DNA from: Siphonodentalium dalli
Taxonomy: Eukaryota; Mollusca; Scaphopoda; Gadilida; Siphonodentaliidae
Length of the DNA stretch: 64,000 bases
NCBI GenBank assembly: GCA_032622095.1
Contig: CP136067.1
Location: 80,624,705 to 80,688,704 of the forward strand
Direction: 5' to 3'
The notes under the pieces are model-generated. The model had not been told where the DNA came from, made no database searches, and worked only from the letters and a program-made list of their open reading frames with translations. This document shows positions 51,139-61,504 of this stretch, piece by piece. Position 1 is the stretch's first letter, and each line of letters opens with the position of its first letter. Both the position numbers and the translations under genes were made by a program.

Positions 51139-51690
51139 CAGGGACGTGGCTAGAGGGGGGTGTCCAAATTGTGAATTCCAATTGGCAATTGCAGCTCCCT
51201 TGAATCAGACTAAACACAAGTTTTCCGAAATTCCATTCAAACCCCCTCCCCAACTGATTATTATGGTTCTTATCTTGTGGTTAGTCAGATGGAGAAACAG
51301 AAGCATGTTTCTATATACCCGGTATGACAAATTTCATAGATCAGAACCTGAAAATCCTAACCATCTGGTGGTCCGGCTCCAAACATATTCACAGGGCCTA
51401 GGAGAGAAATCATGACATTCTGGATAGACCATTGATTCGGCCCGGTGTGAGAAAATTTTGAAATCTGATCAAGAAAATCCCTAAATCCTAGAATCTGTAG
51501 ACTGGCCTCAAGCCTTCCTACAGCGTTGGAAAATTTCAAACCTCATACCCGTTACTTTGGAAATTTTCCAACTGATGACCATTTCAGCCCACAATTTTAA
51601 CCAAATGTAGGAAAATATTGTGTTCTTAAACAGTTTTTGACTGACCACAAGGGACCAACCAGGACACAAGCCCAAAGGTTGGAAAATTTA
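51139..51690 (+). repeat. Dispersed repeat starting CAGGGACGTGGCTAGAG, copy 1
   Basis: It shares its order with 58902-59460: 'cagggacgtggcta' plus a G/C-rich run, then 'tgtgagaaaattttgaaatc', 'ctggcctcaagccttcc', 'gttggaaaattt'. The 124-codon frame 51041-51415 crosses it and is not a gene. A transposon with CAGGGACG ends is likely, but the right end is not defined. Confidence 0.5.
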
Positions 51691-53399
51691 CTACTACATG
51701 TACAATGTACAAAGTAGTACCGATACCTTTACTGGGAAAGTATTAACATGAGACAGGTTCATAATAAACTGTGCTTATTTTTATTTCAAATTGATGAAAT
51801 AACAAATTAAATTCAACATATAAACATATATTGTATTAAAATGGCATGTGTGTACAGTACATTTATATAGCTTATCGCAACACACAGAAGATAAGACAGA
51901 CCAACAAGTCACAAAAATGCAGTGTATATTATGCAAATGGCATTATTTTTAAAAACAATATAAATTTCAGAACATTGCTGCTCTCTGCAGATTTGTGTTA
52001 ATTCTCCCTCGGAGTCCCTCCCCCCACATGTTTGTAAGTTTGTTAAGTGGTACCATACAATATAGTGTATACAGGCTCCAGATAACCCAGATAAAGTTTT
52101 GGGGCAGGTTTGTTCAACTTAGGATAATCAGGTTAGTTGGCAATGAACCCTGCACATGCAGTTTAGTTTTCAGGTGATACAGGCTTTGTGATTTCTGGAT
52201 AACAATTGTTTAGTGGCAGTTTAATGTCTCTGTTTGCCCAATAATAGCTCGATGACAAGTATCAAACAATTTGTTGCCTTGAGCATGTCTTTGAATGGAC
52301 TTAAACATTTTGGCAGAAAAAAAAAGTTGACGTCAATTTTTCGAAAATTCAGAAAAAAATCACGTCACATAATTTTCATTTTTTCTCAATTTGGTTATGC
52401 TTTAGGATCAATATACTACCACTTTATATCAAAATTTCCCAGATTTTTGCAAAAGGTGTGAAGATGCTAATAGTAGTTGATATTTTACATATGTATGAGT
52501 GATGATTTGACCAATATCGGGTTAAATGATTGAAACATGTCAAGGTTACTATGAGATAACCTGTGTTTCATTGCTGGGGCCAGCTGCGAGTCCTCTCAAG
52601 TTTCCAACAGCCTCTGGCACCATATCCAAGTTTTTCCACTGTCAGAATTTAACCAATGAAGTAAGTACGAGATGTGTAACACTCAAGCAGGATGCTGATT
52701 TCTAACTAATCTCAACATGCAAGTGGTGTTCTATTATGTGACATGGCCAAACTTAGATATTTGGCAGACCTTGCAGTGGCTTTCACCGATCCCCTCAAAC
52801 AATGGGGTCATAATGAAGATGAAGATAATACATGATTCAGGCTGTACCCAATATAAATTTGCTCCCTTCGTAACGAAGATAACTGATCGTATCAAAGGAA
52901 TGTCTAACCAATTAAGTGTTCATTCTTTGTGACCGTCTGTTATACAATAATGAAACCATATCAGAAAGCAATCCCGTTCCCAAGTTTGACATATATGAAA
53001 TTTTGCTAGATCAGTTGCATAAGTCTTATAATGATTCGGTGGTCTAAAGTATAGCTCAGTTGATGTTATATATATATATGTATATCATAATATATAATCA
53101 CGAAAAAGCAATGTGGTCCGTTGAAGTAATGAGAATGCAACTTGTGCCAATGAAATTTTGGGATCAATCTGATGAAAATTGTTGAAAGATAGTTATGCTA
53201 TGAGTAAAATAAAAAGAATATGCTTTGGCTCTTCGGGTTGACCTCTGGTATTGCTTAAAGGAATATTATTCTGAAATTTGTTTAGTACTTTCTTTCAATA
53301 TATCAATATTATATAATTAAAACGTCCAATTTGCCCAAATAATCTTGTGTTTGATCGCTAATTTTGTTTTTAGAAGGAAAAAAAATTCCGAAGAATGCT
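51691..53399. other. Unannotated sequence, no supported gene
   Basis: AT-rich. An exon-like stretch at 52583-52658 is followed by GTAAGT but encodes nothing recognisable. A TATATATATG run is at about 53070-53090. Confidence 0.35.
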
Positions 53400-53439
53400 G
53401 AAGATCTTATGTTGTAGACGAAGTCAGGTGATTGAAGTC

Positions 53440-53580
53440 ACATGATCAGCGGTCGGTGCAGTCACATGATTTAACACGTGACAATGACGTAGCAATAGGG
53501 GAATTCCCGTTACTATAAAAACAAAGCGACATCCATATTGCATAACTAATCAATTTCTCACCCGACACATGCTGTTTGCC
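53440..53580 (+). promoter_or_regulatory. Promoter-like cluster (E-boxes, CRE-like, TATA)
   Basis: TCACATGAT occurs twice (53438 and 53462). CACGTGACAATGACGTAG (53478-) combines an E-box with a TGACG half-site, and ACTATAAAAAC follows about 25 bases later (53511-). No coding exon was found downstream before the element at 54145, so this is only a composition-based suggestion. Confidence 0.2.
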
Positions 53581-54144
53581 AGTTTTTCTATGTATAATTA
53601 CAACTACTTTCGCTTTCACTTAAATGTGTGCATTTGATTGGTCTAGGCCCTTAGATACACTTGGTAGTGATAATCTCTATCAGCCGAGGGAAGTGTCGTT
53701 TACTGCATCACTGGGTGTAGCTTCGTGCCAATACTAATGACATTGCAGTGGTCATGAGAGCACAGAATGCACCTTTGTAGCGATTGTTTACTTTTCGAGT
53801 TTGTCACCAGAGACCGCAAATTCGGTGGGGAAGTTTCACAATAGATGTTCTAGAATCGTTTTAAATAAGTGAAATTTACACCAGCAAGTACAGTTTAATA
53901 GTTTACGGGTGTGGTGTCTTGGTTTTGCGAAATTATACAGTATGATGTTTGGCATCCGACACTTCTATACGCCAACAGATGCATCGAAAACGACGTTGAT
54001 TGCATATATATGGCTTTGTGCATATATTATATACCCATTTGTGTCAATTACGCATAACGATATAGCATTATAAAAGCGTGTGCTTACGTCGATATAAACA
54101 TTGGCCATGGTTCGTTTGAACATCCAATCATAAATAACACTTTT

Positions 54145-56575
54145 TAGCTCACCTGAGACGAAGTCTCCGGTGGAGCTATAGTCATCACTCCTCGTCCGTC
54201 CGTCAACAATTTTTTAAACATCTTCTCCTCTAAAACCATCAGACCGATTGGGTTTATATTTGGTGTGGATGTTCCCTAGGTGACTCTTATTCAGATTTGT
54301 TCAAATGAGGTCACCAAGTCAAATAGTTTTGATGTCAGGACCATAACTATTTTTCCACATAGTAATTCTTAAAACGACTTCTTTTCTGAAGTTGTCGGGC
54401 CGAATGGGTTCATATTTGGTATAAGGGTACCTTGGGTGACTGTGTTCAGATTTGTTCAAATGAGGTCACTGGGTCAAATGTGGGTGGGGCTATGGACATA
54501 AATCTGAAGAATTTTTTTTTTTTAGATTTAACTTATTGCTCAATTTAACCAACAAAAAAAATTGTCTATTTTATTTTTAATAAATATTTTTTTTTATTAA
54601 ATATTTTTTTTTTTATTTAAATAAAAAAAAAAAAATTTAATTAAAGTTTTGAAGAACTTATGACATTACATGATTGGGGGGGGGGGTAGGTACCTCTAGT
54701 CGCCCCACTAAATTTGGTTGAAATCAGGGGTTTATGAGAAAACATGAACAGACAGATGTACAGAAATGTTCAGTAAGTTCCATATCCTTGCATTCCCAAG
54801 CCATCTCTGCTCTGTACCACCAAGCATGATAGACACATGTTGTTTATAAAACAGTGCCAGATTTATAGATAACAGAACTTCTGTGGCTATAGGCAGAGTC
54901 CCCTGGGAGTGGATTCATGTCATTCATAATTTAAATGAGATTAATAGTGTTGAACATTTGTTTTATAAAGCTGTCAATCTTGCACCATGATTGTTTACAA
55001 TACCCTGGTCATTAATATCAGATTAAATTCCTTTTCTCAAAGCTGTAATTAAGTGTCGGGCATTGTAGAATGAGGTCCCAGAGGGTGAATTTAATTATGC
55101 TACCCTGCACAGCATGCTAGCATTGCTAAATACAACCTTTGGGGGCCTCATTCTGCTTAGGCCTCATCTTCTGGGAAGTATCTAGAGTATCAAATTGACA
55201 TTTTTAGCAGCTTTTTTTCCTTCTGTTAAGATTCTAAAATGCATAATTGAGGTGTGAAATGGGTGTGCATACTGTCATACGCCACCAACTTCAGCTGGAG
55301 AACTTCTGTCTGTCCCCAGGTCTCCCATAGCAGTTGATGACTAAGTAAGATTGGGTTCCCAGATGGTGAATTTGGTGATGCTAGCCCACCTTACACCTTG
55401 TCCGATTGTGTTCATATTTGATATGTAGGTTTATGATGACACACCCCTCATCTGTATAGTTTTTGGTATTGATTGGTTGATCGGTTTAGAAAATAATTAA
55501 CCCTCATGCTATCCAATGCAATAAGTTGAACATATTTCTTCTGATCTGCCTCATATTTCTTACCTAGGTTTTTCTTAGCACGTTCTTCATATGTATGGTT
55601 TTTGGTATTGTTTAATTAGCCAGTTTACTTAGAATTCACCCAAGCTGCTATGACTCAAAACATTTTTCATCTGATCAACACCAAATTTGGTATATGAATT
55701 CATCACCCCTATATACAGATTGAGTTCGAATATGGGTTTGATCCGATATATTTTAACAGAGTTATGACCCTTTATAATTCAAGTAATTACTGCTGGGAAT
55801 TTTAAGAGAACATATCTCACAGACCATGTGTGTTATTGAAATGAGTTAATTATCACTATGGACATATTAGATATGACATGCTATAAAGCCTGAAAGTAAA
55901 CATAAGAGTGAAAAGGGTTAATTAAACAATACCAAAAACCATACAGACGAAGAACGTGCTAAGAAAACCCTAGGTAAGAAATATGAGGCAGATCAGAAGA
56001 AATATGTTCAACTTATTGCATTGGATAACATGTGTGTAAAGGGTTAATTATTTTCTAAACCGATCAACCAATCAATACCAAAAACTATACAGATGAGGGG
56101 CGTGTCATCATAAACCTACATAACAAATAAGAACACAATCGGACAAAATTTACTTCGTTATAGCATCGGATTTTTAATTTTATTTAAAAAAAAAGGGTCA
56201 TAACTCCTTTAAAATAAATCGGATCAAACCCATATTCGAACTCGATCTGTATTTTGGGCTCTGAAACTCGCATACCAAATTTGGTTCCGATCAGATAAAA
56301 ATTGTTTAAGTTATGACAGCATGCGTGAATTCGAAGTCGAAAAAGGGCCATAACTCCGTAAAAAAAACTCGGATCAAACCCATATTTGAACTCGATCTGT
56401 ATTTTGGTCTGAGAAACTCATATACAAAATTTAGTTCCGATCGGATAGAAAATTGTTGAGTTATCGCACCATGCATAAAGTGTCTACGGACAGACAGACA
56501 TACGGACGGACGCACGACGAGTGGTCAATCCGGATGTCGACATTATGTTTACCATACTATGGTATGGGTAAACAT
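54145..56575. mobile_element. Second TAGCTCACC-hairpin complex with inverted halves
   Basis: It starts TAGCTCACCTGAGACGAAGT...GGTGGAGCTATAGTC, CTCGTCCGTCCGTC and ~160-bp monomers as at 11823. Then come low-complexity A/T and G runs (54520-54685) and 'gaggtcccagagggtgaatt' modules (55070-55390). The segment 55397-55620 returns in reverse complement at 55915-56150 ('ttcttacctaggtttttctt' / 'aagaaaaccctaggtaagaa'). It ends with CGGACGGACGC and the palindrome 'gtttaccatactatggtat'. Insert boundaries are approximate. Confidence 0.5.
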
Positions 56576-56859
56576 AAAAAAGAAATTATTTTGAGCCTTG
56601 GTTATCAGAATCGATTAATTGCCCAAAAATAATGATAACCACAGTCAACTACATGTATAGTATAAAATTGCCCAAAACCTGTTATCAACATTTTGTTCAA
56701 CAAAATTTTTGCCAGTTTGTCAAATATCTGACGCCCAAGAGCCATTTTAGAGTTATCCATCTTTGTCTGCAATTTTAGAGTTATCCATCTTCGTCTGCAA
56801 TTTGGTCCGAGACCGTCTTCTCATCGACTTTTTACCAGGCCACCAAAAATTTCCGGTGG

Positions 56860-56960
56860 TGAAAAATAATAGATTTCAAAAATCGATATCTGATCACTCT
56901 TGAGCTTTGATGGGTGGGTTCCTCGACTCGAATCAAATATTTTTATATCCCCAAAGCCTC
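56860..56960 (+). repeat. Fragment of the TTAA element family seen at 9810-10280
   Basis: 'tttcaaaaatcgatatctga' and 'gggttcctcgactcgaatca' match the right arm of that element. Confidence 0.6.
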
Positions 56961-57343
56961 CAAATACGATTTCTAGTAGACGGGGAGTTCCCCGACTAAT
57001 GGGAAATATATGTCATGGGCAATAATCCAGTTGGAGAAACATCATTTGACTCTCTTCCTCTGGATCTCCGCTGATATTCCACACTGGTATAACATGATAA
57101 TGATGGTATAATGTCATACATTAGTTGAAACAGAAAATATTTTAATTTAGATCGCACAAAATTTCGATATTCATGCAAATGAACTCCAAAATGCTACATG
57201 ATGTAGTAACCATTTGAGAACAGGAACAACGAGTTGGACCTATGCCAACAGAGAAGAGTCCATTTGTGCATTTAAAACTACGGGCTCTATTTAACACTCA
57301 ATATAATTGAGGGCATTGTTTGATGATGAGAGATGAGACCTGT

Positions 57344-57361
57344 AGGGGGGGGGGGGGGGGG
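57344..57361. repeat. Poly-G tract
   Basis: A run of about 18 G followed by TTACACTAAATCTGG; isolated, with no recognisable element head. Confidence 0.6.
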
Positions 57362-57865
57362 TTACACTAAATCTGGCCATTTATGGTACCATCTCCTTTT
57401 TTTATGCAACAAATGAAATTGGGAATGAATTTGAGCCATGGATTAGTGCAAAATATATGCATGTAAAGTAAGGCATACAATCATCTATGAATTTTCTAAC
57501 TCAATTGAGACTAAATTGTAACTTTGGCTCAAAATGGCAATCAAATTATGGAAAATGATAGACATTGCCCCAGAGAGCCCAGCACTCGCTTACATTACAT
57601 CCAATCCTGTTGAAATTTGAACAAATTGGGAACATGGTAAATACAGCACACAGTGGTAGTTAATTATCCCGATAGTTTTCTAACCTCCTTCTGATAGTTG
57701 TTTGATTGAAAAATTTGCCATTTTCAAAAATCGCACTTTCAACTTTGACCCTCAACGGAATCATGTGTTGATGGGTAAACTGGGTGATCAGTGTTTGTTA
57801 AGTGTCACAGACCTTATTACAGCGTGGGATTTTCTTGAAGATGTTAGTAGTCTACAGGAATTTAT

Positions 57866-58445
57866 AGGCATGCCTTTGAACCATCCCCATATCTGGTCCA
57901 CTAAAATCACTTGAAAGGACCCCTGCCCCATATGGCAGACCAAGAAAGTGTTATCACCATAAATTTATTGAACGCAAGCAACCTGTGAAGCCGGTCAATC
58001 AAAGGATGGGTTTCTCACAGAATATGACAAGAAAACTCAGCGACATTTCAAGAAACTAGTTGTATGATAGACCGCTTAAAAATTCAACAGTCTTTACACA
58101 GCCAGTTTCTTTAAATGAATTTTCTTATCACATATGGTGAAAACAAAACATTCTACAAGCATGTGTTATGTACAGTCATGCCCTAAGTAATCGACTCCTT
58201 AACCACATCAGAATTATGGGTAACTTTTCAGGATTTAGCCATATTTTCGACTAAATCCTGAAAAGTTACCCATAATTCTGATGTGGTTAAGGAGTCGATT
58301 ACTTAGGGCATTTATATACTGTAGGTGTTTGTATCCAATAATTATGTGGCATTAACCCTTGCATGATCCACCACAAGGGGCAAGGATCCTTTCAAGTGAA
58401 TGAAGTGGACCAAATATGTGGGTGGTTCAAAAGTATGCCATTATG
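57866..58445. repeat. Nested palindrome: outer inverted repeat around a hairpin MITE
   Basis: Outer arms 57866-57945 and 58345-58440 are inverted copies ('tttgaaccatccccatatct' versus 'atatgtgggtggttcaaa'; 'cacttgaaaggacccctgcc' versus 'ggcaaggatcctttcaagtg'). Within them, 58179-58311 is a near-perfect 60-base-arm hairpin from ATGCCCTAAGTAATCGACTC to its complement, with a 12-base loop. A half copy of the inner hairpin is near 43394 ('atgccctaaataattgacgc'). Confidence 0.75.
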
Positions 58446-58496
58446 ACTCACTTGGTTATTAAACATGTTATTTAATCAACTGACAACTAAATATTA

Positions 58497-60344
58497 GCGA
58501 GTTTGCGATACCCGTCCGACGGGAACGGGTACGGGTAAATCGGTGAACATCATCACGGTCACTTGGGTACTTTAAATGCAGCACATAAAGCGATAGCGAT
58601 ATGGAACGGGTAGATGTGTCCCATTGACCGGTAACCTTTCACTATGATTTTCTCACTCAAAGGTTCATGAATTCCACGAAATCCCAATCAGCTATGCGTT
58701 AAACCTATTTATTGCAAGATGTCATGGGCAAATATCATTGATAAAGTTGGTCATTTTAAGCCAGGTTTTATGTTCAAATTCTCGAGGTGGCTTTTGGCAC
58801 TTAGATAAATACGGAAGGCCGATCTTTTCACTAACAACTTTATTCACGGCGTTAATAGAGTGAGTAGATGGTGTTATAGACGCCGTCTCTACCCATTGCA
58901 GGGACGTGGCTATAGATGGTCCCCCCCCCACCCCCGGTTAGGCTTTGATATTTCCCTACTAGTCCCTCAAAACCACCTGGATGGTAGCATATTATAAATG
59001 AATCAGCTGGGCCGACCATGCAGTACAAGAAAATATGTAGATCTGAGACTGAAAAATCCTAATATATTAATATCTAGTCGTCTAACGCCGTGCAAATTCA
59101 CCCCGATTTGTTTTTTCTTAAATTAATTTTCAGTTTCTGACAGGGACCGGGACACACTGGATCGACCATGTGAGAAACTTTTGAAATCTGAACATGAAAT
59201 TTGCTAAATCATGGCATCCAGACTGGCATCAAGCTTTCCAATTGTTGGAAATATTGAGACCTGACACCCCCAAAGGTTGGGAAAATTTCCGACAGTTTAT
59301 GATAGCCATTTCAGTCCAATTTGTTTACTAATAATAGGAAAATATGCAAATGTTGGTCTAAAAACTACAAATTCTCCACTAAAAGATTGTTGGAAAATCA
59401 AACTGCGAGAACAATTTCAACCTATTGTTGGTGAGAAATTTCCAACAAATGTTGTGTCATGTATTACACATTTCTAATTTTAATATATATTTACCATCTG
59501 AACTAACATGGCGCATTTGAACCACAATACTGGTGTATATTGTAGTGGGGATAAAATAGGTCGCTAAAGACACGAAGTACCTATACATACTCTGCAAAAT
59601 CAGAGCGAGTTTCAGCTGTTTTCTGTGTTTTTCAAAGAAGTGAAGCAAACGCTCTTTATTCAATCCGTATAATAAACAGACTACATTTTAACACCTTTAA
59701 TCGTTATCAAGTTTAATTCTTCAACCTACCTCCGGGTTTAGATCCCGACAAAAATCCCAATTATTGTGATAAATATTCCCTTGCACCGACCCTTCAATCT
59801 GTTGAATGATTCCAAACCAATTAATGTTTACTTAATATGACTAAATATTCCCCAACTAAAATAAGGGACAAATTCGGTCTTATATCTGACTGAAAGTACA
59901 CATAGGACAGTATTAGACCCAGGTCTAAAACAATACATTTTACACCGATAATTGGATGAAAAATTTTGCTATAACGTAATGGTATATTCGAGCTATCATA
60001 TACATAATCTATTTTCTAAGTCTGAAAATTCCAACCGATTGTGAACACTCGATCGGTCTATGACTTGTAGAATCCTCTTGTTGAAAATGTTACCAAGATG
60101 AGTGAAAGAAAAGCACCAACTGCCTCCTCGTCCTTGATGAAAGCAACTAATTATCATGAGGTCCATCTAATCTAAATAAAAAAATCCAACAATCCATAAC
60201 GGTAAGTATAACATCGGCCAATAAAGCGAATGCGAATAACAATATTTTTTTGTTGCAGTTGGCTCACCATACATTACCAGTCGATGTGATGAATTCTACC
60301 CGTAAAACAGTTTGCGATTACAAAACGTGAAATCGCAAACTCGC
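58497..60344. mobile_element. Candidate TIR element with TA duplication
   Basis: GCGAGTTTGCGAT at the left and ATCGCAAACTCGC at the right are perfect 13-base inverted repeats, with TA immediately outside both. The right end also folds on itself ('gtttgcgatt' / 'aatcgcaaac'). The interior contains a second CAGGGACGTGG repeat and no recognisable transposase. The TA duplication would fit Tc1/mariner. Confidence 0.45.
58902..59460 (+). repeat. Dispersed repeat starting CAGGGACGTGGCTATAG, copy 2
   Basis: Same family as 51139-51690, nested inside the 58497-60344 element. A poly-C run replaces the poly-G after the head. Confidence 0.5.
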
Positions 60345-60678
60345 TATTATATTCTGGTTGTCCCAGTACCTTATGAAGCATGTCAAATTCATTATAAATG
60401 ATGCAGTATAGAATTTTGCCGAAAACTTATTTTGGGATTCTGGCAATGTTTTTAAAAGGAAATGGGCAGAACTTTGAAACAAAACTGAGAGGGACCATAC
60501 TGTGTGGCTACTCTGGCCCATTAGCATCACAATTGATCAACTTAATACAAGATATTATTTGATGAAGATCGCACTGAAACCATCTCCTGCACAGTATTAC
60601 TCTGCTTCCTATCTGGGTGTTTGGTCTCTGCTTCTTAATGTTAGAGAAATCAAGAAATTCTCTAAATGAAAGTGTCAA

Positions 60679-60920
60679 TGATTGATTGATGTTTTATGTC
60701 GCTTTCAGCAGCTAAGGCCATATCACGAAATTGCCAGTTTTAGTGGTGGAGGACCATGTGCGGCAAACCACCGGCGAGCAACTGGCAACTCCACCAGATA
60801 ATGATTTAGAGTTACAAGTCCATGATGGAAATATGTGGATTTGAACCCTTATTGCCAGCGCTGGAGGGTGAGACTGCTTGGAGTTGTACCTCTTACTGAC
60901 TGAGCCACCGAGGCCCCGAG
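60679..60920 (-). mobile_element. tRNA-derived SINE
   Basis: On the minus strand: A-box-like GTGGCTCAGTCAGTAAGAGG, then B-box GGTTCAAATCC about 45 bases later (a tRNA-like head), a middle body, and the 3' tail AGCTGCTGAAAGCGACATAA followed by ACATCAATCAATCA. A tail of this type is widespread in molluscan SINEs. The minus frame 60712-61005 is non-coding SINE sequence. Confidence 0.75.
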
Positions 60921-61504
60921 ACACGTGCGATTTCGCGCTGGGTCGTCTGCAGATTTCGAACCGATTTTCGAGGGGCACATGACGCCCCGTGGTAGAGTGT
61001 GCCAAAGGATTTAGTCATGCAAGAGTAAAATCTGATGAAAAACATTTTAATCATTGTCATTTCTTATATAACAAAACAACAAATGATCACTTTACATGTA
61101 CTTAATATCGATTATGATAATTGTTAGATCTTTTATGATTTTGAATCATTCTAACATATCCATGACAAAGAATAGTCAATGAAATCTAAACGGTATATGA
61201 ACAAAAGTTGTGTGTTCAATGAACTTCAATCGTGATATATATAGATGGAATGAGAGGCCGATCACGATCGGCAGATGTTTAACCCATACCTTGGCGATAT
61301 ATTCGGGGTGGGGAGGAGTAGTTTTAAATCTCATAACTCTGTCCCTATTCACCCAAAGACATCTCACTGTGAGATCCACTGGTTTATTGATTTCGGAGGA
61401 AATGTTTAGGAATTTACTGTAAGTTAACACATTGGAAACAAGTGATAAATCCCTATCTCTGCCACTTTTGGCATGCCAGATATTCAAAATTCATTCACTT
61501 CTAA
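60921..61504. other. No gene seen
   Basis: Contains frames at 61176-61487 (minus) and 61210-61422 (plus) on opposite strands of the same DNA, neither with a recognised domain. Confidence 0.35.

Noticed and set aside
51041-51415. 124-codon frame
   Set aside because: It crosses the head of a dispersed repeat; composition not protein-like.
52583-52658. Exon-like open stretch followed by GTAAGT
   Set aside because: The product is unrecognisable and no neighbouring exons were found.
60840-60920. Functional tRNA gene
   Set aside because: A and B boxes are present but the cloverleaf is degenerate and the sequence continues into a SINE body and tail.
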